Assembly: GCF_035762905.1 (NCBI RefSeq)
Contig: NZ_DASUCC010000089.1
Span: 1-50,488 of the forward strand
From: DASYTH01 sp035762905
GTDB taxonomy: Bacteria; Actinomycetota; Actinomycetes; Mycobacteriales; Pseudonocardiaceae
Length of the DNA stretch: 50,488 nucleotides
Direction: 5' to 3'
The position numbers and the translations under genes are program-made. The notes beneath the pieces are model-generated. The model saw nothing but the letters and a program-made list of their open reading frames with translations. It ran no database searches and was not told the DNA's origin. Shown here piece after piece: positions 7,406-14,937 of the stretch (positions within the stretch are counted from its first letter, which is position 1; each line of letters begins with the position of its first letter).

Positions 7406-8614
7406 TTATGAGGGGACTGGGAGTTCAACACCGCAGGGCGGCGTTGGTTCGTGGTCGGCATTGATGGTAGGGGAGTCGAGGGGTTCGGTGGCGGTGATCG
7501 CTGTTCCGAAATCCTGGAGACGCTCGAACGTGGTGGTGCCGATGTTGAGGAGCCTGATGGAGCGGATGTTGAGGTCGTTCAGGATGTGCTGTATGCAGCT
7601 ATAGATGCGGGCGGGTGTGTCGTCCCGCCGGTCGGCGCAGGCCGGGCTGGGGTGGTAAACGGTTCGCGGTGGGCGCGGGCGTTCTGGTGGCCGGCGCAGG
7701 TACAGCACCACCCCGCGGCCGGAGCGGGCAATCCGGGACAGTGCGGCGTCGAGGAACTCGCGGCAGGTACACGACGTGGCGGCGAGCAGGTCGCCGGTCA
7801 CGCATTCCTGGTGTGGGTAGACCAGGATCTCCTCGCCGCCCGCGACATCCCCTATCACCAAGGCCAGTACTTCCGTGCGATCACTATCTATTGTGGACCA
7901 ATAGGCGATCGCGCCGAAGGTGCCGTGACGAGTGGGCAGGCGGACGTTGCCGGTGTGCGCCAGGTGCGACTCGTGCCGTAGCCGGTGCTTGATCAGGTCG
8001 GCGATGGAGACGATGACGAGATTGCGGCGTCGGGCGAGCCGGATCAGCCCGGGAAGTCGCATCATGGAGCCGTCGTCGTGGGCCAGTTCGCAGATCGCAC
8101 CGACCGGGGGAAGACCGGCCAGCCGCGCGAAGTCCACGGCTGCCTCGGTGTGGCCGGGACGGCTGAGCACACCCCCCGGTACCGCGCGGAGCGGGAAGAC
8201 GTGGCCCGGGCGGTGCAGGTCGAATCGGGTACTGGTGGGGTCGGCCAGGACGCGCAGGGTGCGGGCGCGGTCCGCGGCCGAGATGCCTGTGGTGCAACCG
8301 TCGTGGGCGTCGACCGACACGGTGTAGGCGGTCGCCTTGGGGTCTTCGTTGGTGATGGTCATCGGCGGGATGCGGAGCCGGTCCAGGTCAGCGGCCACCA
8401 TGGGGGCGCAGATCACGCCGCTGCCGTAGCGGATCATGAGCCCGACCACCGCGGGGGTGGCGTGGCAGGCGGCGATGACGAGGTCACCCTCGTTTTCCCG
8501 GTCCTCGTCGTCGACAACGATGATCGGTCGACCGGCGGCGAACTCGGTCACAGCCGCGTCGATCGAATCCAGCGTTCGTTCGTGGCCGGGGCGCCGTGGT
8601 GCAGCGTTCACCAT
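7406..8614 (-). CDS. RibBA-like protein: DHBP synthase with altered GTP cyclohydrolase II half
   Basis: 402 residues. The N-terminal half has an intact RibB signature: DDEDRENEGDL (Mg and substrate site, about residue 38), RPGHVFPLRA, RPGHTEAAVD and VGAICE, so it should make 3,4-dihydroxy-2-butanone 4-phosphate from ribulose 5-phosphate. The C-terminal half resembles RibA and keeps the three zinc cysteines (QECVTGD and SCTC), but the catalytic and GTP-binding QEGRGIGL region is replaced by a proline/arginine-rich segment. GTP cyclohydrolase activity is therefore doubtful. The ATG at 8614 is chosen because it begins 16 nt after the BluB-CobT stop and fits the start of RibB homologues. The housekeeping riboflavin copy is presumably elsewhere. 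Confidence 0.85.
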   Translation of the reverse strand: MVNAAPRRPGHERTLDSIDAAVTEFAAGRPIIVVDDEDRENEGDLVIAACHATPAVVGLMIRYGSGVICAPMVAADLDRLRIPPMTITNEDPKATAYTVSVDAHDGCTTGISAADRARTLRVLADPTSTRFDLHRPGHVFPLRAVPGGVLSRPGHTEAAVDFARLAGLPPVGAICELAHDDGSMMRLPGLIRLARRRNLVIVSIADLIKHRLRHESHLAHTGNVRLPTRHGTFGAIAYWSTIDSDRTEVLALVIGDVAGGEEILVYPHQECVTGDLLAATSCTCREFLDAALSRIARSGRGVVLYLRRPPERPRPPRTVYHPSPACADRRDDTPARIYSCIQHILNDLNIRSIRLLNIGTTTFERLQDFGTAITATEPLDSPTINADHEPTPPCGVELPVPS

Positions 8615-8630
8615 CAGCGGGCCGGTGCTC

Positions 8631-10259
8631 TCACCGCGCACCTCCGGTTGCCGCGGCGAGTTCCGGGACGGGCCAGTGCTGCTCGGCCGCCGCGCGCAGG
8701 ACCGGCACGGCGCCGGCCGCCGCGCCCGGCCCGGTGAGGTCAACAGGGGAGTCGGGCCAGGGCGGGGCCAGGCCGAGATGCTGGAACGGGTCGGGGACAC
8801 CGGGCGGGAACGGTGTGACGGGGAAGCAGGAGGCTGTGGCGTCCGGTGCCAGCAGGCTGGCGGTCAGGGCCGCGGCGGCCGCGCCGGATCCGGCCAGCAG
8901 GACCGGCGCTCGCACGGCGCGGGCACCGAGGATGAAACCGGCCAGGGCCGCGACCGCGAGTCCGGCGTGTTCGGCGAGGATGTCCAGCGGGTCAGCCCCG
9001 GCCGGTCCGGCGTGGTCCTGCCGGGCCGCCGCCGAGCGCGCATCCTCGGTGCTCATCGTGGCGAACTCGGCGGGGGAGCGGTTCATCAGCCGCGCGATGA
9101 TCGCGATCGCCGAACTGTCGTCGGCGGTCAGCACATCGCCCACGAGCCAGCCGTGGCCGGTGGCGTGGTAGTCGCGGGCGAGTTCGATGCCGGTCTCCAC
9201 CGCCCGCACGACATCTTCCCGAAGCGGGCGTGCGGACCGGTTGGTGCCCCTTCTTGGCAGCAGGCCGGGAATCCGGGGAAGCTCCGCGTGCAGTCCTACG
9301 TCTACCACGCATGCCTCGATACCCGTCGCCGCCATCAGCCGATCCATGCCGCCACTGTCGAGGACCTCCCGGACAGCCTGTTCGGCTCTGCCGTCGGACC
9401 TGTCCGTGTCCGCGGCGAACAGCGCCAGGACGCCGTGCGGCGCAGGAGGGTGTGCTTGCGTCAGGGCCACCAGCCGCGACACCGTCCGCCCCAGCGGTGT
9501 CGACAAGGTCGCCGGCTCGGCCTCGCGTGCGGGTTCGCCGCCGGCCAGCGCCGGGAATCCGGCGACGGTCTCATCGAGCAACCGGGCCGCGGGCTGCCCG
9601 GGCAGACCGCGGTGACCGAACTCTTCGTGGTGGATCACCCATTCCAGCGGCCGGCCCCGAACCCACCCATCCCGTACCAGCCCGGGAGCGGCCGGAAAAC
9701 GATCCACGTATCCCAGCGACAGACACGCGATGATCTCCAACTGCGAGGGCAGCCCGAGTACCCGACTCAGGGCCGCGACATCGAAGGCGGCGACAAGGCA
9801 GACTCCGACACCTTCCGCCCGCGCAGCCAGCCACAGGTTCTCGATCGCGTAGCCCACTGAACGAACCAGCGCCTCGGACCCGTCCGGTGTGCCCAGGGTG
9901 TACCAGCCCCCACGGGTCGGATCACAGGTCACCACCACACAAACCGGAGCCCGCACGATGGCATCGAGCACAATCCGGTTAAACGCTGCCGCGCGACTGG
10001 CCGGCAGCGTCTCCGCATAGGCCGCGCGGCATCGACGCACCTCCTCATGTATCCGACGCCGCCGGGCCGCCGACCGGATCACCAGAAAGTCCCACGGCTG
10101 GGCCATACCGACACTCGGCGCCCGATGAGCGGCCGCGAGCACCCGGGTCAACACCGCATCAGGAACCGCATCAGGCAGAAACCCCGTCCGAATATCCCGC
10201 CGCTCCGCGATCACCCGGTACACCGCATCACGATCCGAATCAGAATACGACCAGCTCAT
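8631..10259 (-). CDS. BluB-CobT fusion: DMB-synthase-like plus CobT-like domain
   Basis: 542 residues. Residues about 1-225 match BluB, the flavin-destroying 5,6-dimethylbenzimidazole synthase: ERRDIRTGFLPDA, APSVGMAQPWDF, RAPVCVVVTCD, ENLWLAARAEGVGV and LSLGYVDRF. Compared from memory with Sinorhizobium BluB, the Ser of the GWVS segment is Ala here. Residues about 240-542 resemble CobT, the nicotinate-nucleotide:DMB phosphoribosyltransferase (LFAAD, VVDVG, VAALAGFILGA), but the GEMGIGNT motif reads GDVLTADDSS and the catalytic glutamate of the final GEG-type motif is missing. The domains would give benzimidazole formation plus N-ribosylation or binding. It is upstream of and probably co-transcribed with the RibBA-like gene. 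Confidence 0.85.
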   Translation of the reverse strand: MSWSYSDSDRDAVYRVIAERRDIRTGFLPDAVPDAVLTRVLAAAHRAPSVGMAQPWDFLVIRSAARRRRIHEEVRRCRAAYAETLPASRAAAFNRIVLDAIVRAPVCVVVTCDPTRGGWYTLGTPDGSEALVRSVGYAIENLWLAARAEGVGVCLVAAFDVAALSRVLGLPSQLEIIACLSLGYVDRFPAAPGLVRDGWVRGRPLEWVIHHEEFGHRGLPGQPAARLLDETVAGFPALAGGEPAREAEPATLSTPLGRTVSRLVALTQAHPPAPHGVLALFAADTDRSDGRAEQAVREVLDSGGMDRLMAATGIEACVVDVGLHAELPRIPGLLPRRGTNRSARPLREDVVRAVETGIELARDYHATGHGWLVGDVLTADDSSAIAIIARLMNRSPAEFATMSTEDARSAAARQDHAGPAGADPLDILAEHAGLAVAALAGFILGARAVRAPVLLAGSGAAAAALTASLLAPDATASCFPVTPFPPGVPDPFQHLGLAPPWPDSPVDLTGPGAAAGAVPVLRAAAEQHWPVPELAAATGGAR

Positions 10260-11122
10260 ACCACACCAACTCGATCATTGACCCCTCAGGAGGCGCCTCA
10301 CCTTGCGCCGGGCCGCACTAGAATGTCAACTCACCATTTGATCCACGCCATTCCTACCTATATTCCGGAGTTGATGAACCAATGTTGGTCCGGACGGCCG
10401 TGGGTCGCCTCCGTAGGGATCCGAGCGCACCCACCAGCCACTTAGCTCACCTGCGTCCTCGGTGCAGCACAGGGCCGAAGGTCGACCAGGCCGAGGTGCC
10501 CCGTTGCAGGTTGTCGGTTTCGCTGGCCCGGCTGGGTCGGCCGATCTCGTGCCCCGCCCTGGTGGGTCAGCTTGCGGATGACGTCATGCTCGGCGAACGT
10601 CACCTCACTCGGCCACCGCGTCTCCGCCCTCCAGCCCGTCGCCAAAGCAGGACTGGCCCAGCAGACGGCCGATGCCAACAAGCCGAAGCTCGAGGACGCC
10701 GGGACCGCATACGGGGCCGGTAAAGGACATCGTTCCCGAGCGCGCCTGCCCGCTGGTGATCGCCGGGCTGGATCTGATCGCCGGACCCGCTACGCACCGG
10801 CCAACCCATCGGCTAGTCACGCCGCGGGCCGCGGTGATCCACTCGGCCAGGTGCAGCCTGGGGTCGGGTTGTGGCCGGGACCGGCCACGCGGTGTACAGC
10901 CAAATAGTGTCCATAGCGGACCGAGTCTTCGGCACCGCCGGGGTTTGCCGTTGGTGTCGCGCAGGTGCGCGGGTAGAGCAGAACCACCGCGGCTGGTGGC
11001 GATGGGAAAGCGCGGTGTGGAGCTGTTCGAGGCAGGGCAGGTCGAGGTGGCGGGGCCCGGTGTCCAGTTCCCACTACTCGCTCGTGACCCGGGCCGTCGC
11101 CGCCCGGTCGCCGTCAACTTGG
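10260..11122. other. long spacer in the island, possible decayed sequence
   Basis: About 860 bp between the BluB-CobT start and the methyltransferase stop. It holds the palindrome at 10325-10342 and presumably the BluB-CobT promoter. The rest has overlapping frames on both strands without family motifs. Broken stretches such as LHLAEWIT on the minus strand hint at a decayed gene, but I cannot identify one. Confidence 0.4.
10325..10342. promoter_or_regulatory. short palindromic operator-like site upstream of BluB-CobT
   Basis: On the minus strand it reads ATCAAATGGTGAGTTGAC, matching the sites at 5394 and 11834. It lies 66 bp upstream of the BluB-CobT start codon, a typical place for activator or repressor binding. 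Confidence 0.55.
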
Positions 11123-11797
11123 TCAGGTGGCCGGTCGGAGCGGTTTGCGGGTGTAGAGGAACTGATGCTCCTCAGCGCTCATGCCGGGGAAGTCAGGTTC
11201 GAACACACTGCGCCGCTCGTGAAGGATCTCCAACCCCGCCTCGCGTAGCAGCTGGGGGTAGACCTCGGCCGGATAGCTGCTGTACCGCCCGAGTTGCCCC
11301 ATCCACGGGAACTCGGTGTCCTCCGCATCGAAGGGTGCGGTGGCGAACATGAGCAGGCCGCCCGGGGCCAGCCAGTCCGTCATCCGGGTGAGGGTGTCGG
11401 CGATGTCCTTGCGGGACATCATCAGCAGCGGGAAGAACGCGGTGATCGCATCCCAGGCTTGCGGTGTTTCGGACAAGGTGCGAACGTCGGCCACCTCGAA
11501 GCGCGCGGCGGGAACCTGACGGCGAGCCAGGTCCACCATGGTGGTCGACACGTCGTATCCGGTCACTTGATGCCCGACCGCGGCGAGCAGTTCCGCGGTC
11601 GGCCGTCCCGTGCCCGAGCCGATATCCATGACTTTCGCTTCTGCGGGAAGGCGGGCGAGCAGCCAGTCGATGGCGGCGAGGTGTTCAGGATTGCGGCTAT
11701 AGGTCTGCTCGTAGGTCGAACCCAGGGCGTCGAACACTGTGGCGGCGCGGCGCGCCCATTCTGGGTCGGGCATGACCGGCGATTCTACGTCGTCCAC
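11123..11797 (-). CDS. class I SAM-dependent methyltransferase
   Basis: 224-residue Rossmann-fold methyltransferase. SAM motif I is clear (KVMDIGSGTGRP, about residue 55), followed by GYDVSTTMVDLARR for motif II and WLAPGGLLMF further on. The acceptor atom cannot be deduced. The GTG at 11797 gives the longest product; the ATG at 11773 is an alternative, and neither has a strong ribosome binding site. It is divergent from the carbamoyltransferase, with a palindrome of the island family 37 bp upstream. Likely a tailoring O- or N-methyltransferase of the cluster. Confidence 0.85.
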   Translation of the reverse strand: MDDVESPVMPDPEWARRAATVFDALGSTYEQTYSRNPEHLAAIDWLLARLPAEAKVMDIGSGTGRPTAELLAAVGHQVTGYDVSTTMVDLARRQVPAARFEVADVRTLSETPQAWDAITAFFPLLMMSRKDIADTLTRMTDWLAPGGLLMFATAPFDAEDTEFPWMGQLGRYSSYPAEVYPQLLREAGLEILHERRSVFEPDFPGMSAEEHQFLYTRKPLRPAT

Positions 11798-12137
11798 GGA
11801 GGGATTGTGGGCGAATTACATATGGGTCAAGTGGTCAAGTGGTGATTTGACGTTTGGGTTCCGGCGGCGCCACGCTGAAGCGGTTCCTGGCCGTTGCGTG
11901 CTGTCAGGAAGACTGTGTGATGTTGCGGAGGTCTGGTACTGATGGACGCAGGCCTTGGGGCAGGGGCTGGATAGGGGGCGGGACGGCGTTTCTTGCGCAA
12001 GACTATGCATTTGCCAGGCCGCCGGACGACACCGCCGGAAACCGCTGCGTCCTGGTGGCGACAAGGGCTTCGGGAGAGACATAAATATGGAATGCCAGGC
12101 CCGGTGATCGTGTTCTTGTCCGTTGCTGAAGGTATGG
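11798..12137. other. divergent promoter region, methyltransferase/carbamoyltransferase
   Basis: 340-bp spacer between divergent genes. It carries the palindrome at 11834-11851, preceded by an extra GGTCAA half-site at 11825-11830, which also gives a 16-bp spacing to the same TTGAC. No coding sequence recognised. Promoters for both neighbours should lie here. Confidence 0.45.
11834..11851. promoter_or_regulatory. short palindromic operator-like site, methyltransferase/carbamoyltransferase
   Basis: GTCAAGTGGTGATTTGAC has GTCAA/TTGAC arms 8 bases apart. A repeat of GGTCAAGTG directly before it (from 11825) could pair with the same right arm at the longer spacing seen at 3313. It is positioned to control both divergent genes. 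Confidence 0.55.
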
Positions 12138-14150
12138 GTGATCAAGGTGCTGGCGCTTGGCCTGACCGGAAATTTCTCGACCGGAATTTCCGATCTTGTG
12201 CCGCAGATGTCCGAATACCTCTTCCATGACGCATCCGCGTCTCTTGTTCGGGACGGTGTGCTGCTCGCGGCGGTCGAGGAGGAACGGTTCAACCGCATCA
12301 AGAAGACGACCAAGTTCCCGGTCAACGCGATCCGTGCGTGCTTCGACTCGGCGGGTGTCGCACCCGAGGAGATCGACGCGATCGGCTACCACTTCGGCGA
12401 GGAGCACGTGGACAATGTGCTCAACTATCTCTATGCCCAACACCAGCGGGTGCCGGTCCGCTACTCCAGGGAGCTCATCAAGCAGCGGCTGCAGGAGGAG
12501 TTCGACTGGGACGTCCCCGACGAGAAGCTGATCTACGCCCTGCACCACGATGCGCACGCGATGTCGACCTACCTGCACTCTGGGATGCGGGAGGCATTGG
12601 TGGTCGTTCTGGATGGACGCGGCGAGGACAACTCCGGCACGATCTACCGCGGGGTGGACGGCAGGCTGGAGAAACTGGCCGACTATCCGGTGATGAAGTC
12701 CCTCGGCCTTCTGTATCTGGGCGCCACCCAGTTGCTGGGGTACGGCTTCGGTGATGAGTACAAGGTGATGGGGCTCGCGCCGTACGGCGACCCCGCAATC
12801 TGCCGCGACCTCTTCGCGAAGCTGTACACCTTGCGGGACAAGGGTGAATACGATCTGCACCCGATCATGACGCCCAACCTGGTCAACCCGCTGTTCCTCG
12901 AGCACGGGTTCCTGCCCCGGCGCAAGGGTGAGCCGTTTACCCAGCAGCACAAGGACTTCGCCGCAGGACTGCAGGACGCGGTGGAAACGATCGCGCTGCA
13001 CGTGTTCGGCTACTGGGCGGAATTCACCGGCCTGCCGGCGCTCTGCTTTGGCGGCGGGGTGGCGCACAACTCGAGCCTGAACGGCGTGATCCTCGGCTCC
13101 GGCCTGTTCCGGGAGGTCTTCGTGCACCCGGCGTCCCACGACGCCGGCGCGGGCGAGGGCGCCGCGTTCGTGGCCATGTCCGAACTCGGCCACCTCATCT
13201 CGCCCGGCGAACGGTTGCGCAGCGCCAGCCTGGGGCCTGCTCTGGGCACCGAGGCGCAGGTCGCCGACCGGCTCTCTGCCTGGAGCTCGGTGATCGATTT
13301 CGAGCGGCACGAGGACATCGTGGGCAGCGCGGCGCGGTTGTTGGCCGACGGAGCGGTTCTGGGCTGGGCGCACGGCCGGTCGGAGTTCGGTCCGCGCGCC
13401 CTCGGCAACCGCAGCATCCTCGCGGACGCGCGGCCCAGCGAGAACCAGACCAGGATCAATGCCATGGTCAAGAAACGGGAGAGCTTCCGGCCGTTCGCAC
13501 CGGTGGTCACCGAGGAGGCCGCCAATGCCTATTTCGACCTCCCCGACACTGCGGCGGACTATGAGTTCATGTCGTTCGTCGTGCCGGTGCTGACCGAGCG
13601 CAGGCAGGAGCTTGGTGCGGTCACGCACGTCGACGGCACCGCTCGGGTGCAGCTGGTCGATTCGCTGTCCAGTACCCGGTTCCACCAGCTGGTCGCCAGG
13701 TTCGGTGAACTCACCGGAACGCCGGTTCTGCTCAACACCTCGTTCAACAACAATGCCGAGCCGATCGTGCAGAGCGTGGACGATGTGGTGGCCTGTTTCC
13801 TGACCACCGATCTCGACTTCTTGGTCGTGGAGGACTTTCTCGTCCGGCGCAAGGGCGGATCGGGTCTCGATCTCGACCAACTGGTGCCGCGCTTTCGGCC
13901 GGTGACCAGACTTGCCGAGCGGGTCGGCGACGGCTCGGCTGCGGCCGCGGCCATTTCGCGCGAGATCTACCTGGACTACTTCGGCGGTCCGGTCGCGACG
14001 GTGTCCGAGCCGATGTACGAACTGCTCCGGAAGGTGGACGGCAGCACAACGGTGGGTGCGCTCGTGGCGACTACGGGCGTGCCGGACAGCGTGCGCGACG
14101 AACTGTACGGCCTATGGCAGCAACGCCTTCTAACCCTGACGCCTGCCTGA
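12138..14150 (+). CDS. carbamoyltransferase of the NodU/CmcH/TobZ family
   Basis: 670 residues. Transfers a carbamoyl group from carbamoyl phosphate, through a carbamoyl-adenylate, to a hydroxyl of a small molecule. The N-terminal Kae1-like domain shows FHDASASLV, EEERFNRIKK and the metal motif HHDAHA at about residue 136; the C-terminal YrdC-type half shows EFGPRALGNRS (about 418), KKRESFRPFAPV and LNTSFNNNAEPIV. The last 90 residues resemble a PqqD/winged-helix tail (YELLRKVDG), an extension beyond TobZ. The GTG at 12138 with GAAGG upstream is preferred over the TTG at 12123. It is the strongest sign that the island makes a sugar- or polyol-containing product. Confidence 0.92.
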   Translation: MIKVLALGLTGNFSTGISDLVPQMSEYLFHDASASLVRDGVLLAAVEEERFNRIKKTTKFPVNAIRACFDSAGVAPEEIDAIGYHFGEEHVDNVLNYLYAQHQRVPVRYSRELIKQRLQEEFDWDVPDEKLIYALHHDAHAMSTYLHSGMREALVVVLDGRGEDNSGTIYRGVDGRLEKLADYPVMKSLGLLYLGATQLLGYGFGDEYKVMGLAPYGDPAICRDLFAKLYTLRDKGEYDLHPIMTPNLVNPLFLEHGFLPRRKGEPFTQQHKDFAAGLQDAVETIALHVFGYWAEFTGLPALCFGGGVAHNSSLNGVILGSGLFREVFVHPASHDAGAGEGAAFVAMSELGHLISPGERLRSASLGPALGTEAQVADRLSAWSSVIDFERHEDIVGSAARLLADGAVLGWAHGRSEFGPRALGNRSILADARPSENQTRINAMVKKRESFRPFAPVVTEEAANAYFDLPDTAADYEFMSFVVPVLTERRQELGAVTHVDGTARVQLVDSLSSTRFHQLVARFGELTGTPVLLNTSFNNNAEPIVQSVDDVVACFLTTDLDFLVVEDFLVRRKGGSGLDLDQLVPRFRPVTRLAERVGDGSAAAAAISREIYLDYFGGPVATVSEPMYELLRKVDGSTTVGALVATTGVPDSVRDELYGLWQQRLLTLTPA

Positions 14151-14221
14151 CCGGCTACCAGGCAAACATCCGTCGTAGCTGCCAGTGGAGGCAACCTGCA
14201 CCAGGCACTCGAGAAGTCGCG

Positions 14222-14507
14222 GTGGACAGCCATCGCGACGCCGCGCTCGTGGCGGCGATGGACGGGCTGCACGCCGACACCACCAGGCTGCTGACCACGC
14301 TCGCCGAGTACCGCGCGAAGTCCAACGCACTGGTCGAGGCGTGCATGGCCTGCCTGGAAGCGGCGCAGTGCATCGCCGGCTTGTGGCTGACGGCTCGCCG
14401 ATTGCGGACACCACTGCCGACCGAAAGGCCAGGAAGCGGTCTACGCCATGCGGGCAGCAACGCTGGTGGAGGAGGGCGACGGGCGTTGGAGGAAGCAGGC
14501 GGACTGA
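14222..14507 (+). pseudogene. small unknown gene with two frameshifts
   Basis: Starting at the GTG at 14222, a plausible helical protein runs to LEAAQCIAGLWL near 14390. It then continues in a second frame (ADGSPIADTTADRKA) and in a third (EAVYAMRAATLVEEGDGRWRKQAD) to a TGA at 14507. The three pieces join naturally only if one base was gained or lost near 14393 and again near 14433. Family unknown. It lies between the carbamoyltransferase and the integrase and seems to be a decayed gene of the integration module or the cluster. Confidence 0.5.
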
Positions 14508-14512
14508 CGCCG

Positions 14513-14745
14513 GAGCGAGGCAGCTCCGGTAGCCAGCGCCCGGCGCGATAGCGGGACAGCCGGTAGTAGTCGGCGGTGAAGTTGAACTCATCGGGCGAGG
14601 CGAACCCAATGGGCGGATCTCGACCTTCGGCCGCGGTGGCGAGCATCTGGTTCCAGCTCGGTGATGACCTCCTTGTCGGAGTCCCGGCGGAAGTAGTCAA
14701 ATAGATACGCAGGATCCTGCGAGTCACAAAATATCGACGAGTCGG
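14513..14745 (-). pseudogene. remnant of an unknown small gene
   Basis: On the minus strand the segment from DPAYLFDYFRRDSDKEVITELE (about 14725-14660) continues in another frame as LATAAEGRDPPIGFASPDEF and ADYYRLSRYRAGRWLPELP to about 14515. Both parts read like real protein, so a frameshift near 14660 is likely. There is no clean start or stop. The family is not recognised. Confidence 0.35.
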
Positions 14746-14937
14746 TTCCTTATCCGCTCATCGCAGATCCACGTCCAAGGATGCTGCTGGAGATCCACGC
14801 ACCGTAATCCGGATGGCGTACCAGCATGCCGGCGTCCCCTCGGTGGCTACGCGGGTTATCGCCATCCGATGCGCGGCACCGTGCGAGCCCTGGGAAGGTC
14901 ATCACATTGTGCTTGTCCGACTAAAGAGGAATCTCCG

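Noticed and set aside
10605..11117. Possible 170-residue minus-strand gene downstream of the methyltransferase
   Set aside because: No start signal, no coherent motif, and several overlapping frames of similar quality; left as unassigned spacer.
12003..13880. Long minus-strand open frame opposite the carbamoyltransferase
   Set aside because: The plus strand carries the full set of carbamoyltransferase motifs; the antisense frame has none.
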